The position numbers and the translations under genes were made by a program. Below are positions 1 to 8,247 of a stretch of 42,990 bases of DNA, piece after piece. The notes under the pieces are model-generated. The model was not told the DNA's origin and made no database searches. It saw only the letters and a list, made by a program, of their open reading frames with translations. The number at the start of each line of letters is the position of its first letter. Position 1 is the stretch's first letter. Source of the stretch: a virus; the IMG/VR virus record IMGVR_UViG_3300021962_000212, positions 1-42,990 of that record; one strand, 5' to 3'.

Positions 1-49
1 AATCAACCTCTCTGACGAGTACGCCTGGAGATAATTGAGGAGTCGCCAT
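1..49 (-). CDS. 18: Tail sheath protein gp18 (N-terminal 16 codons only)
   Basis: Only the first 16 codons lie in the window; the gene runs off the left edge. The start reads MATPQLSPGVLVREVD, which matches the N-terminus usual for T4-like cyanophage tail sheath proteins. A GGAG ribosome binding site lies just upstream of the ATG (read on the minus strand), and a NATAAATA late promoter is about 35 bp further up. Gp18 forms the contractile sheath that polymerises around the tail tube. Its place directly after gp17 repeats the T4 order 13-14-15-16-17-18. The identification rests on a short peptide plus synteny. Confidence 0.85.
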   Translation of the reverse strand, partial: MATPQLSPGVLVREVD

Positions 50-82
50 GTTTTTCTCCGTAAATCTCAGTTAACTAAAAAT

Positions 83-90
83 TATTTATT
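83..90 (-). promoter_or_regulatory. Late promoter AATAAATA upstream of gp18
   Basis: The minus strand reads AATAAATA about 35 bp before the gp18 start codon, in the gap after the Cys4 protein gene. It fits the NATAAATA late-promoter word of T4-like cyanophages, recognised by the gp55-type sigma factor. Spacing to the start and the presence of a ribosome binding site support it. Confidence 0.6.
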
Positions 91-130
91 AAAAAGTTAC
101 TTTACGTGGAAGGAAACATGACGTGAATAT

Positions 131-361
131 CTACCAATCAGGATATTCGGTCTCTAGAAAGTGATGATTTATTTTTCTAGAGTCTACTACTCTTTTTATA
201 GTGCATTCTTTACACTCATATGAATATGAAGATGCCACTGGTCCTCTATCTTTTCTTGTCCTATAAAACTCTCCTACTAAATTTTTCATTTCGCCACAAG
301 TTCTGCACTTTCGATCTGTTAATAGTAAGTGACCTAATCTTATCTGCTTATCAATGTCCAT
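131..361 (-). CDS. Small Cys4 zinc-binding-like protein between gp17 and gp18
   Basis: This is a 76-residue protein starting MDIDKQIRLG. I chose the ATG at 359-361 because it forms a TAATG stop-start overlap with the terminase gene; a start six codons further up would run into gp17. It has two CxxC pairs (C19/C22 and C50/C53) separated by a basic, aromatic segment (FYRTRKDR, then SSYSYE), the pattern of a zinc knuckle or treble-clef fragment. Such fragments occur in HNH-type nucleases, but I see no HNH histidines. Proteins of this type sit beside the terminase in many cyanophages. Function is unknown; a role linked to packaging is only suggested by position. Confidence 0.8.
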   Translation of the reverse strand: MDIDKQIRLGHLLLTDRKCRTCGEMKNLVGEFYRTRKDRGPVASSYSYECKECTIKRVVDSRKINHHFLETEYPDW

Positions 362-2007
362 TATGATAGATATTCCCACATATACGCACGATCTCCATAT
401 TCATCAGTAAACCAACGATCACCATCATTATCAACAAAACTTGTATCATCTAAACCATCTGCAATAAATCCAAAAGGAGACATATCCTGTTCAATTTGAT
501 TTTTTTGCTCTTCATATAAACGTTTTCTAACATCTTGATCAGTAAGTTCTTTAAAATAATCTTGAGCAACCAACCAAGCATAGATTACAAGACACATTGC
601 TAGGTCATCATTACAACCTTCCTCTGCTTCAAATGAATTATGCTTTTGAATGAAAGTTGTTAACTCACTCATTATTTCATAATCTTTGAAGAGAAGTTTA
701 CTCTCTTCGATCATTGTTTTTAAGTTCAGACACCCTACTTTTTTAACGGTCTTGGACATTTTTACGCCCAACTGAGTTTTCTTTCCAGAGAATCCTTGAC
801 CAACAATCTGACCTGCTCTTCCTCTCATGGAGCACATAAGAAGATTATTATACTCTAAATCATAATGAATAATTGATGCTACTTGATCACCAACATCATT
901 AACTTCGCATAGAATATATGCATTGTTATAATTTTTCGCTACATCTACAACAATGCTTGGAAACAACATAGGTTTAATTTCATTGTTTCTATATTTTGCA
1001 ACTACTTGGTGTGGAAATGTAGTGATGTCAATTACAGTGAATGCTGAATAATCGTTTCCTACGCCTCTAGCAACGTCTACAGTCATCAAGTAATCGTGAT
1101 TGTCAATAGAGTCCTCATGAACGTCTAGACCACCACTGCTGGTCTTTGGGTGGTCATATACGAGAGATCTGAGTTTACTTGGTGCAATGAGAGTATCGAC
1201 AGATCCTAAGAATTCGCATTCAAACTCAACTTTGAACTGTTGTTCTGATGTGTTTGCAATCGTTTGTTTTTTCCATTCCTCATCTCTACCTGGAACTTCA
1301 CTCCAATGAACATCGGTAAAGACATATTCGTTTTTACCTTTTTCTGCATCATGCCACATTCGGTAGAAGTGATTCATACCGTGAGGTGTAGAAACTATAA
1401 TAACCTTAGTTTGTTTACCTGAAGTAATTGTAGGATAAACTGATGCAAAGAATGAATCTGCAATGTGGTTTGGAACGAACGCAAATTCGTCCAAGAATAG
1501 AATGTTGAATGACATTCCTCGAACAGCAGATGCAGAGGTTGATGCTGCTAAAATCTTAGAACCATTTTCAAGTTCTAAAGAACCTTTGTTCCAAGAGATA
1601 ATACCTTGTTGCATCCACTTTGGAAGATTTTCATAAGCAGTCTGCAATCGGTCTAATAGTTCTCTTGCAGTTGCCGCTTTGTTGGCGAGGATGCCGATGT
1701 TTACATTATCATTAAAAACTGCATAGTGAAGCAAAAAAGATACCACAGTGGTTGACTTACCAGTCTGTCGTGGCATTTTACAGATATTGAATCTGTGATT
1801 GTGAAAGTTATTAATTAATCTCTCTTGAAAATGATATGGTTTAAAAGTTTGTAGACCGTGATCCAATGTTACAATCTTTACATAATTATTTGCAAAGTAA
1901 ACCGGATCATCCTTACACTTAACAAACTCAAGAATTTGTTCTTGAGTAAATTCAATAGGAGTATTTGCTTTTTTTAAAAGCGGATTACCAAGATATACAT
2001 CACTCAT
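361..2007 (-). CDS. 17: Terminase large subunit gp17 (packaging ATPase/nuclease)
   Basis: This 548-residue protein is the motor that pumps DNA into the prohead and cuts the concatemer. The N-terminal ATPase shows a Walker A motif, MPRQTGKS, at residues 78-85, a Walker B motif, ILFLDE, at 169-174, and a TPHG coupling motif at about 207-210. The C-terminal RNase H-like nuclease has its acidic residues in MTVDVARG (D311), CEVND (E368) and CNDDLA (D467/D468). Length is slightly below T4 gp17 (610). Gp17 works with the gp16 small subunit, encoded two genes upstream. The gene is preceded by the 643-residue ORF and overlaps the Cys4 gene by one base. No intron or homing gene is visible inside it, although this is a frequent insertion site in T4-like phages. 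Confidence 0.97.
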   Translation of the reverse strand: MSDVYLGNPLLKKANTPIEFTQEQILEFVKCKDDPVYFANNYVKIVTLDHGLQTFKPYHFQERLINNFHNHRFNICKMPRQTGKSTTVVSFLLHYAVFNDNVNIGILANKAATARELLDRLQTAYENLPKWMQQGIISWNKGSLELENGSKILAASTSASAVRGMSFNILFLDEFAFVPNHIADSFFASVYPTITSGKQTKVIIVSTPHGMNHFYRMWHDAEKGKNEYVFTDVHWSEVPGRDEEWKKQTIANTSEQQFKVEFECEFLGSVDTLIAPSKLRSLVYDHPKTSSGGLDVHEDSIDNHDYLMTVDVARGVGNDYSAFTVIDITTFPHQVVAKYRNNEIKPMLFPSIVVDVAKNYNNAYILCEVNDVGDQVASIIHYDLEYNNLLMCSMRGRAGQIVGQGFSGKKTQLGVKMSKTVKKVGCLNLKTMIEESKLLFKDYEIMSELTTFIQKHNSFEAEEGCNDDLAMCLVIYAWLVAQDYFKELTDQDVRKRLYEEQKNQIEQDMSPFGFIADGLDDTSFVDNDGDRWFTDEYGDRAYMWEYLS

Positions 2008-2022
2008 AATAAACTCTACTTA

Positions 2023-3954
2023 TTAGTTACAATTCCAACGACGAAGTGCTTTGTTAATATTGCTGTCGGGATCTCTTGCAGTTTTTGCTGAAGTTAGTTT
2101 GGACTTCATACCTTTCATACGACGACAGAATGAAGCACGACGCTTTGCTCTTTTACCTTCTGGATTTTTCTCAGTTACTGCAGTCTGAAGTTTTGAACCT
2201 GGATTTTCTCTACGATAAGCAGAAACTGCGGCTTTACTTAATCCAGCAGTCCTATCTTGACGATTAACTTTCTGCCAATCTTCATCAAACTCAACTTCTT
2301 CTTCCATTGGTTTTACATAATTTTTATTTGGTCCTGGTTTAGCATTACTACCACCCTGTGGACCACAAGCCTGAATAATTGGTTCACCTGAAGTAAATTC
2401 AGATACTGAATGATAAACTACCTTTGAACCTGGATAAACCTTTTGAAGTTCATCATTAATTTCTTGACGTGAAGGTGTTTTGATTTGCGGAAAGAACATT
2501 CTTAAAGAATAATATTTTCCTCTCCACATTAAAGTGACAGCAATAACATTACCTGTTTGCGCTTGAAGTCTTGTTGCCTCATCAACCTGAGATTTAAATC
2601 CTTTAATTGGTTCTGGTTGAATCAAATCTACTACCTCGGCAAAAGTATTTCCGTTAGCATCTTCAATAGTTACATTCTCCGCTTTTACACAATTTGGATA
2701 TCTTTTTCCAAACATAGTTTTCATACCTTTCTTTTTATAACCAGACCAACACTTTTCAGATAAAACATCATCTAAAATTTTATCAACTAATTTTTGTTCT
2801 TCCATCTCACCACTTGCAATATAATCTGCTGCAGTATCGATATAATCCGCTGCTTTAGTTATTTTTGACTGAACCCATGCTTCTAGATCACCTTCTCCTT
2901 TACCAACTTTTACTTTAAGTCTCTTTACTGCATCTTCAATCGTTTTAAGTTCCGATCTTGCCATTGAATATTCTTCATCTTTTACGGAGACTTTATCCCA
3001 TGCTTTTCCTCCGTAAGAGCATTCAGATCTTGTTTCTCTTTTATCACATAAAGGACAATATCTTTCTTCTTCGTGCATAGTTTCCTCCGATTTTGTTCCC
3101 CAGTTTGCAGCACCAACTTTACGACACTTGACAAGTGCTCCTGATGCATATGCACTTGGCCAAACATCATACCTAGACTTTACTTTATGGTAACAGGCGT
3201 CTTTTTTGCCACTACCTTTACCTGGTTTGTCCTTTACTTCTTGTAAGTCCATTTCTTCAGTTCTAACGTTCGTTGGTCTTGCTGCACCAGTTTTTTGTGG
3301 TTGGTTTGGATCTTGAATATTTTTTCTACGTCTTGCTGCTTCCTCTTCTTTAGCACTTAAATCTCTTTTTATTTTAGAACTTCCGCACTTTGGTGTTGAA
3401 GTTTGTCCAGGTTGACGAGCACATGGTTTACCTGACCACTTTCCTCCAAGTTGAACCCATCCTTTTTTGCCATCTGATGATTTTGATTTTCCAAACCAAT
3501 CATGAAGACCTTCATCTCCAGATTTAGTTTCTTCTTTTAACTTTGCAGGAATTGAGTATATATCCCAACATGTAGGACCATACTTACATTCACTTCTTAA
3601 CTGAACTTTTTTGCACTTTGGGCAGTATCTTTTATCAAGTTCTAAGTGTACAGAATGTGCGTTATGATATTGGATTGGAGAATCCATATCATCAACACCA
3701 TCAACATCTTCTTTGACATCTTTAAATTTTTTATGATGCTTTTTAGCATCTGCTTCCATTTTTTTTAAACGAGTATAATAATCTGGAATTTCATCAAGAT
3801 GTTGAAGAGCAATATCTCTGGCAAGATCATGATCTTTTGTATGTTCATGCTCAATTGGTTCGCCCATTTCAAGTTGCTTCTGTATAAAAGAAACATCAAG
3901 ACGATGCTTCTTTGCAATTTGCTCAACTGTTTTATGTGACTTGATCTTGGGCAT
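2023..3954 (-). CDS. 643-aa multidomain protein with duplicated zinc ribbons, inserted between gp16 and gp17
   Basis: I see a string of short modules. Residues about 5-66 form a helical His/Asp-rich segment resembling DUF5661. A zinc ribbon-like unit RYCPKCKK at 109-131 is repeated as RYCPLCDK at 298-320, each followed by RSEC, a YG pair and WD. Next to the first lies a segment with GKWSGKPCARQPGQ (about 171-184), and before the second a segment with KKDACYHKV and WPSAYASG (about 250-272). A basic C-terminus, AYRRENPGSKLQTAV to LRRWNC, covers about 590-642. Modules like these recur in cyanophage proteins of unknown role. The gene lies between the terminase subunits in the late cluster, starts with a TAATG overlap, and is therefore probably made late. 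A capsid- or packaging-associated DNA-binding role is a guess from position, zinc pairs and basic charge. Confidence 0.85.
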   Translation of the reverse strand: MPKIKSHKTVEQIAKKHRLDVSFIQKQLEMGEPIEHEHTKDHDLARDIALQHLDEIPDYYTRLKKMEADAKKHHKKFKDVKEDVDGVDDMDSPIQYHNAHSVHLELDKRYCPKCKKVQLRSECKYGPTCWDIYSIPAKLKEETKSGDEGLHDWFGKSKSSDGKKGWVQLGGKWSGKPCARQPGQTSTPKCGSSKIKRDLSAKEEEAARRRKNIQDPNQPQKTGAARPTNVRTEEMDLQEVKDKPGKGSGKKDACYHKVKSRYDVWPSAYASGALVKCRKVGAANWGTKSEETMHEEERYCPLCDKRETRSECSYGGKAWDKVSVKDEEYSMARSELKTIEDAVKRLKVKVGKGEGDLEAWVQSKITKAADYIDTAADYIASGEMEEQKLVDKILDDVLSEKCWSGYKKKGMKTMFGKRYPNCVKAENVTIEDANGNTFAEVVDLIQPEPIKGFKSQVDEATRLQAQTGNVIAVTLMWRGKYYSLRMFFPQIKTPSRQEINDELQKVYPGSKVVYHSVSEFTSGEPIIQACGPQGGSNAKPGPNKNYVKPMEEEVEFDEDWQKVNRQDRTAGLSKAAVSAYRRENPGSKLQTAVTEKNPEGKRAKRRASFCRRMKGMKSKLTSAKTARDPDSNINKALRRWNCN

Positions 3955-4109
3955 TATTCAACTGGTTTTGATTTAGTCTGCTCACCTTTTGCTCTTTTTC
4001 TTCTCGCTGCACAATGAGCACGTTGAGAGAATCCTTTCGGATTTGAGCAATCAATACTCTTTTTATATTTATTACTCCAGTCTTCTTGAAACTGTTTAAA
4101 CGTTTTCAT
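3954..4109 (-). CDS. Small basic Cys-containing protein, 51 aa
   Basis: This 51-residue protein starts MKTFKQFQEDW and contains SIDCSNPKGFSQRAHCAARR followed by a Lys/Arg-rich tail. The start lies 14 bases inside the end of the gp16 gene and the stop overlaps the next ATG (TAATG), so it is held in a translationally coupled chain. The Cys/basic pattern resembles the C-terminal module of the neighbouring 643-residue protein (FCRRMKG, ARDP, LRRWNC), so it may be a freestanding copy of the same module. Function unknown. Confidence 0.75.
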   Translation of the reverse strand: MKTFKQFQEDWSNKYKKSIDCSNPKGFSQRAHCAARRKRAKGEQTKSKPVE

Positions 4110-4530
4110 TTTCCGTTTGTTGTTTTAATAGTTTTGCTAATTCTGCTGTAGATCCGACAAAAAGTGCATTATTGACAGTGGTTGGTCCTTTTCCTACCTT
4201 TTCTTCTTCAATATCTTTAAGTTTCTTTTGGAGATCCATTAACTTATCGGTTGCATCTGCTACGTTCTTAATCAATTGACCGGCAACTTCATAAGCACGA
4301 GGCATCTCACTCTCTTGTGCTAACTCAAGAATGCCATTAATTGCTTCTTGACCTTTTTCAATAAGTGAGTATAAATTGCCTCTAGTATAATCATAATCTT
4401 TTTTAATATCATCAACTACTGTTGATATTTTTTCAATCTTTTCAATAACTGCCTCTGATTCAACGGGAACTATCTCACCATCGACATTGAAGGTTTCATT
4501 TAATTTGTCAAACTTTTTTGTCATTTTCAT
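4096..4530 (-). CDS. 16: Terminase small subunit gp16
   Basis: This 144-residue protein is the DNA-recognition partner of gp17. The core region DYDYTRGNLYSLIEKGQEA, then the SEMPRAYEVAGQLIKN helix and the long DKLMDLQKKLKDIEEEK helix, matches the central coiled-coil oligomerisation domain of T4 gp16 (with T4 motifs DDYGVVRRN, SPRHMEV, NKEILKLHKE). The C-terminal VNNALFVGSTAELAKLL corresponds to T4 NATVFMGSPTELM. Two in-frame starts, two codons apart (4530 and 4524), are possible and cannot be separated. It lies between gp15 and gp17 as in T4, but here two extra genes intervene before gp17. Confidence 0.92.
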   Translation of the reverse strand: MKMTKKFDKLNETFNVDGEIVPVESEAVIEKIEKISTVVDDIKKDYDYTRGNLYSLIEKGQEAINGILELAQESEMPRAYEVAGQLIKNVADATDKLMDLQKKLKDIEEEKVGKGPTTVNNALFVGSTAELAKLLKQQTENENV

Positions 4531-4536
4531 AACTTA

Positions 4537-5538
4537 TCAAAAAACACTTCCACTAAATCCAAAATCATCACTTTCTTCGACAAGTGCATTATCTGCAGTA
4601 GTGATTGATTTAACTTGAGATCCTGCCAAATGCGCTGTAATTGTTGTGTTATCTCTTCCACGATCAACAGTAAAAACATTTCCAGATTTAGAAGTCACAT
4701 AAACCTCTTCTCCTTCCAGATCAAGATATGTATTTACTGAAATTGCACTCGCATCATTTACAGTAATTAAAGTATCTGTAGTCGATATATCATTAGTCAA
4801 GTTAGTAATGATAGTTCCTGTATAATTTTTAATTGCTCTTGGTTCTGTAGAGTATACGACTTCTCTTGTTGGTGAAGTTGTAAGATCTCCAGCAACATAA
4901 CCAATAGTTGCTTTTTTGATAATATCTCTTGTTGCAGAAGAAACAGGACCAAAAATATAAGTTTTAGCAGTAAATCTTAATGTATAAATTAATACTCTTC
5001 TTGTAGTAAAATCACCTTCATAGTCATCTTGCATCGTAATATTTTCAAGAACTACAGGAATATCTCTTTTTTCATTAATTGTATCAACTAAATCAACCGT
5101 CATCGTGTATGCTGGTTGAAAATATGGTAGAATTTGTTCTACAATTTGAAGAGCATCATCATTTAATTTGCACATAATACTCAACTCAAACTGCATATTA
5201 TAAGGAACAGGAAGATATGCTTTTTTGGTTTCAGTTCCGTCTGCTGCAGATTTAGCAGTAAAGTATTGTGTAGTTGTTGATTTTCTTGAAGAATCATAAA
5301 TCAGTCCAGTAAATTCAAATGACATTCTTGGTAATGTAATTTGAACTGGTTTGTTTAAATTTGGAGACTGATTTAATCTAGCAAGAAACTTTTGAGTTGG
5401 CCCATATGCAAGAGGAACCTTAATAACACTAACAGTATCATTAGAATTATTTGTATGTTTAATGCTTATCTCATTAAATAGAGAACCAAAAGCAATTACA
5501 GTTCTTCTTAAAATTTCGTGATAAAAATATTCAAACAT
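4537..5538 (-). CDS. 15: Tail sheath stabiliser/completion protein gp15, with C-terminal extension
   Basis: This 333-residue protein caps the tail and joins it to the neck. Residues 1-210 follow T4 gp15: an MFEYFYHEILRR start, a KVPLAYGPTQKFLARLN segment, and the diagnostic IVEQILPYFQP (about 143-153). From about residue 240 there is an extra domain with the pattern DTLITVNDAS, LEGEEVYVTS, FTVDRGRDNTT and AHLAGSQV. T4 gp15 lacks this domain, and related stretches occur in both giant baseplate proteins of this window. A perfect TATAAATA late promoter lies 34 bp upstream of its start. Confidence 0.93.
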   Translation of the reverse strand: MFEYFYHEILRRTVIAFGSLFNEISIKHTNNSNDTVSVIKVPLAYGPTQKFLARLNQSPNLNKPVQITLPRMSFEFTGLIYDSSRKSTTTQYFTAKSAADGTETKKAYLPVPYNMQFELSIMCKLNDDALQIVEQILPYFQPAYTMTVDLVDTINEKRDIPVVLENITMQDDYEGDFTTRRVLIYTLRFTAKTYIFGPVSSATRDIIKKATIGYVAGDLTTSPTREVVYSTEPRAIKNYTGTIITNLTNDISTTDTLITVNDASAISVNTYLDLEGEEVYVTSKSGNVFTVDRGRDNTTITAHLAGSQVKSITTADNALVEESDDFGFSGSVF

Positions 5539-5571
5539 ATTGATACTGCTATTTTACCAATTAATAACAAG

Positions 5572-5579
5572 TATTTATA
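5572..5579 (-). promoter_or_regulatory. Late promoter TATAAATA upstream of gp15
   Basis: A perfect T4-type late promoter word TATAAATA reads on the minus strand, 34 bp upstream of the gp15 ATG and in the gap after gp14. It would drive gp15, gp16, the 643-aa gene and gp17. Confidence 0.75.
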
Positions 5580-5583
5580 TTAT

Positions 5584-6996
5584 CTACGGCATTCCGAATG
5601 GATTTGTTTCGTTAAAATCTATAATACCATTCGCTTCTTCCTCAATTTCTTCATTTGCCACATATCCGTCATTAACTGGAAATACATCTATAGAACGTAA
5701 GTAATGTGAAGCACTTGAAGCAGAACCTACGATATTTTCTCCAGTTACAAACTCACCATCAACGTTTGAAACTTGAAGAATGTTAGTAATAGAATTCCAA
5801 GATTTAACCCTTGCAGTTACTCCGCTTTGAGATCCTGTTACAATTTCATTAAATATAAAGTTTCCTGTAGATGTCAACGCTGGATTTCCAATAGTAATTG
5901 TTGGTGCAACGGTGTATCCAAGTCCAGAATTTGTAATATAAATTGAAGTAATTGTTCCAGCAGCAGAAACAACTGCCGTTGCAGCCGCAGATACTGTGGA
6001 TATTCCAGTAAGTGTAATTGGTGGTGGAGTTGCATATCCAGAACCAGCATTTGTAACTGTTATTATGCCAATAATACCATTTCCTATAGATGCAATGCCA
6101 GTTGCTCCTTTACCTCCACCGCCAATAAATCTTACCTGAGGAGAAACTGTATAACCATATCCTGCATTTGTAATTAATGCTTCTTGGACTGATTGTGCTT
6201 TTGGATTAATATTTGTATTGCAAACTACAATACCATCAATCATTCTAGCAATTGCAGTCGCTGTTTTTCCTCCAGATGGTGCGGAAGAAATTCCAACAGT
6301 TGGCGTGCTCGTATATCCGCCACCACGATTTGTAACTGTAATATATCTTATACCACCATTCACTATCGATGCCGTTGCCGTTGCAGTAGATCCAAAACCT
6401 ACCATTGTAAGGTTTACTATATTTCCAACTGGAACTCTATCAGAATCTGTTGAATCATTTCCTCCAATAAGTTCGTCAATTTCATCTATACTTGTATCAA
6501 TAACTTCATCCTCATACCTAAAGAGTTCACATCTAAGTTGATATGTATATAACCCTTGAAGTTGATAGAAAGGTTTTTCGTGTTCTACATATTTGACTTC
6601 AAATAATCTTTTACCTAAAGGAAAATAAATTAGATCTCCTTCCTTTGGTCTAGATGATACTTTTATATTTGGTTGATTTTGAACTAGAGGTGAAATGTAA
6701 TTTTTAAATCTTTCTCTTGAAATAGTTAACGTTATTTCATTCAGGGCTTGAATTCCAAACTTTGATAATATAGTAGGATTGTCACTATATCCTTCATAGG
6801 TATCAACATATGCTTCGATTGGATATGCATTATTGAATTCAGATTCAATAACTTCTCTTATGACTGTTTTTTCGGTAATAAATTGTCTAGGTAGATAATG
6901 AACCTCAACGCCATACATCCTCAATTGTTCATTTATTAGATCCTGAATAAGACCCTGTTCTGTCTTAGAACCTTGAAGAAAGAATGGATTAAGCAT
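5584..6996 (-). CDS. 14: Neck protein gp14 with four GxGY modules at the C-terminus
   Basis: This 470-residue protein joins the head to the tail with gp13. Residues 1-165 match T4 gp14: EQLRMYGVEVHYLPRQ (T4 IQMRGVECYYVPRE), DTYEGYSDN, KFGIQALNEITLTIS, PKEGDLIYFPLGKRLFEV and PFYQLQ. After an acidic linker (165-190) comes a beta-rich extension of about 280 residues not found in T4 gp14 (256 aa). It carries four repeats ending in GGGYTSTP, GYGYTVSP, GSGYATPP and GLGYTVAP at about residues 226, 280, 319 and 359. The same repeat type occurs in gp8 and both giant proteins, so the neck may display the same surface modules as the baseplate. Confidence 0.93.
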   Translation of the reverse strand: MLNPFFLQGSKTEQGLIQDLINEQLRMYGVEVHYLPRQFITEKTVIREVIESEFNNAYPIEAYVDTYEGYSDNPTILSKFGIQALNEITLTISRERFKNYISPLVQNQPNIKVSSRPKEGDLIYFPLGKRLFEVKYVEHEKPFYQLQGLYTYQLRCELFRYEDEVIDTSIDEIDELIGGNDSTDSDRVPVGNIVNLTMVGFGSTATATASIVNGGIRYITVTNRGGGYTSTPTVGISSAPSGGKTATAIARMIDGIVVCNTNINPKAQSVQEALITNAGYGYTVSPQVRFIGGGGKGATGIASIGNGIIGIITVTNAGSGYATPPPITLTGISTVSAAATAVVSAAGTITSIYITNSGLGYTVAPTITIGNPALTSTGNFIFNEIVTGSQSGVTARVKSWNSITNILQVSNVDGEFVTGENIVGSASSASHYLRSIDVFPVNDGYVANEEIEEEANGIIDFNETNPFGMP

Positions 6997-7000
6997 ATGA

Positions 7001-7855
7001 TTAACCTATCATATCCAGAGGTGGAAGTTCGTAAGTGTTTGACATTTTTTCCATCAAAATATCAATCTCTCGTTGAGCATCATCATACATTTGTCTTCCA
7101 TTTAATTCAACACCACCTGGAAGTTTAACTCCAGTAAATTTCATCATATTTTGTCCCCATTGCCTTTTAATCAGAGAAGTGAGGTATGGTTTTAAAAAGG
7201 AATCATTCCAGACTCTTGAATAATCATTAGGATCAAGAGTTGAGTAACAATCAATAATAAAGAACTGATCTGCTCTTACAGAACTCCAATCTATATCCAA
7301 ATATAATCTATCTTGTCTTTTATTAAATCTTATCTGTTTTTGAGTATTAAGGAGAAAATCTAGATCTTCTAAGTATGTCTTAACCATCGCATAACTTAGA
7401 AGTTCAGTTGTACCCCAATAATAAATGTCATTCAGAAAAAGTTGATACTTTACACTAAACATATTATGTGTAATAGTATTTGCTCCATCAAAGATAAAAA
7501 TCTTGTTTACTCCAATAATATTTGGAGGCATTTGAAGATAATTACTGTTTTCATAAAAGTTAAATGTAGTTGCAGTTCCTACTATATTTGCTGTTGCTGA
7601 AGTGCTTGCAATACCAACAGAACTAACTGCATTACTTGCAGTTCCTGCTCTTCCTCTATCAATGTCTGCTTGAGTTACTTTATACTTATAGAAGGTTGAA
7701 TATACACCATCAAAGTGTCTTTCTTGAAAAAACTGAACAGCATCATCTACAAGATCTTCAATTTGCTCATCTGCAACGTTAATTTCCAAAACTGGAGCAC
7801 CCAGTTTTCTCTTGCAGTAATCAATAAGTTCTTGCCTAGTAGATGGTTGTGCCAT
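7001..7855 (-). CDS. 13: Neck protein gp13
   Basis: This 284-residue protein forms the connector ring above the tail. The N-terminus RQELIDYCKRKLGAPVLEINVADEQIEDLVDDAVQFFQERH is typical of T4-like gp13, as are the MPPNIIGVNKIF strand region and the C-terminal KRQWGQNMMKFTGVKLPGG segment. A short Ser/Ala/Thr-rich insert (about 70-95) interrupts the N-terminal half. It lies directly before gp14 with only a four-base gap and overlaps the upstream 56-aa gene by one base. Confidence 0.93.
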   Translation of the reverse strand: MAQPSTRQELIDYCKRKLGAPVLEINVADEQIEDLVDDAVQFFQERHFDGVYSTFYKYKVTQADIDRGRAGTASNAVSSVGIASTSATANIVGTATTFNFYENSNYLQMPPNIIGVNKIFIFDGANTITHNMFSVKYQLFLNDIYYWGTTELLSYAMVKTYLEDLDFLLNTQKQIRFNKRQDRLYLDIDWSSVRADQFFIIDCYSTLDPNDYSRVWNDSFLKPYLTSLIKRQWGQNMMKFTGVKLPGGVELNGRQMYDDAQREIDILMEKMSNTYELPPLDMIG

Positions 7856-8025
7856 TAGATTTTAAAACCTGCAACTACTTCTTGTTGTTTAAAGTATAGT
7901 TTAATATAAGATTTTGCTAGATTTCTCAAAGTTTCAATATCTTCTATACTATCTATATCTCTAGAAAGTTTTTCATATTCAAATAATTTACTCATATTTT
8001 CTAGAGATATTTTATCAGGATCCAT
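7855..8025 (-). CDS. Conserved small helical protein, 56 aa
   Basis: This 56-residue protein runs MDPDKISLEN to VVAGFKI. It is highly charged and almost certainly all-helical, with the segment FEYEKLSRDIDSIEDIETLR followed by KSYIKLYFKQQEVV. It is coupled to gp13 by a TAATG overlap and its start lies inside the end of the 74-aa gene. Small proteins like this precede gp13 in related cyanophages. Function unknown; position suggests a head-tail joining accessory or chaperone, which is inference only. Confidence 0.8.
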   Translation of the reverse strand: MDPDKISLENMSKLFEYEKLSRDIDSIEDIETLRNLAKSYIKLYFKQQEVVAGFKI

Positions 8026-8239
8026 TTGCTAAACTCCTCAATAAATTTTTAATTTCATTCAAATCACTTTTTATTTCACTTACATCACTTTCAAGATTTT
8101 TGATTCTCTGTGATTCATTATATGCTTTTTTATAACTTTGAATGTATGCATTGTAACTATCAACATCAGTACTTACAATTCCATGAGAGTAAGTATCTCT
8201 TTCAAGATGATCCTTATCTTTTACTTTAATGTAATCCAT
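8015..8239 (-). CDS. Small coiled-coil virion-operon protein, 74 aa
   Basis: This 74-residue protein starts MDYIKVKDKDHLERDTYS. The first 30 residues are of mixed type (HGIVSTDVDSYNAYIQS). Residues 38-70 form a clear heptad coiled coil (RIKNLESDVSEIKSDLNEI, then KNLLRSL). It lies between the giant DUF4815-like gene and the 56-aa gene with an 11-base overlap. Conserved cyanophage protein of unknown role; the coiled coil suggests an oligomeric adaptor. Confidence 0.8.
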   Translation of the reverse strand: MDYIKVKDKDHLERDTYSHGIVSTDVDSYNAYIQSYKKAYNESQRIKNLESDVSEIKSDLNEIKNLLRSLANGS

Positions 8240-8247
8240 ATAAAAAT

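Noticed and set aside
361-2007. Intron or intein in the terminase gene
   Set aside because: The reading frame is continuous and all ATPase and nuclease motifs are in normal order and spacing.
2982-3170. Minus-strand 62-aa frame inside the 643-aa gene
   Set aside because: Shadow in another frame of the second zinc ribbon region, with no start signal.
6193-6541. Plus-strand open frames opposite gp14
   Set aside because: Low-complexity shadows of the GxGY repeats; the minus strand encodes a recognisable gp14.
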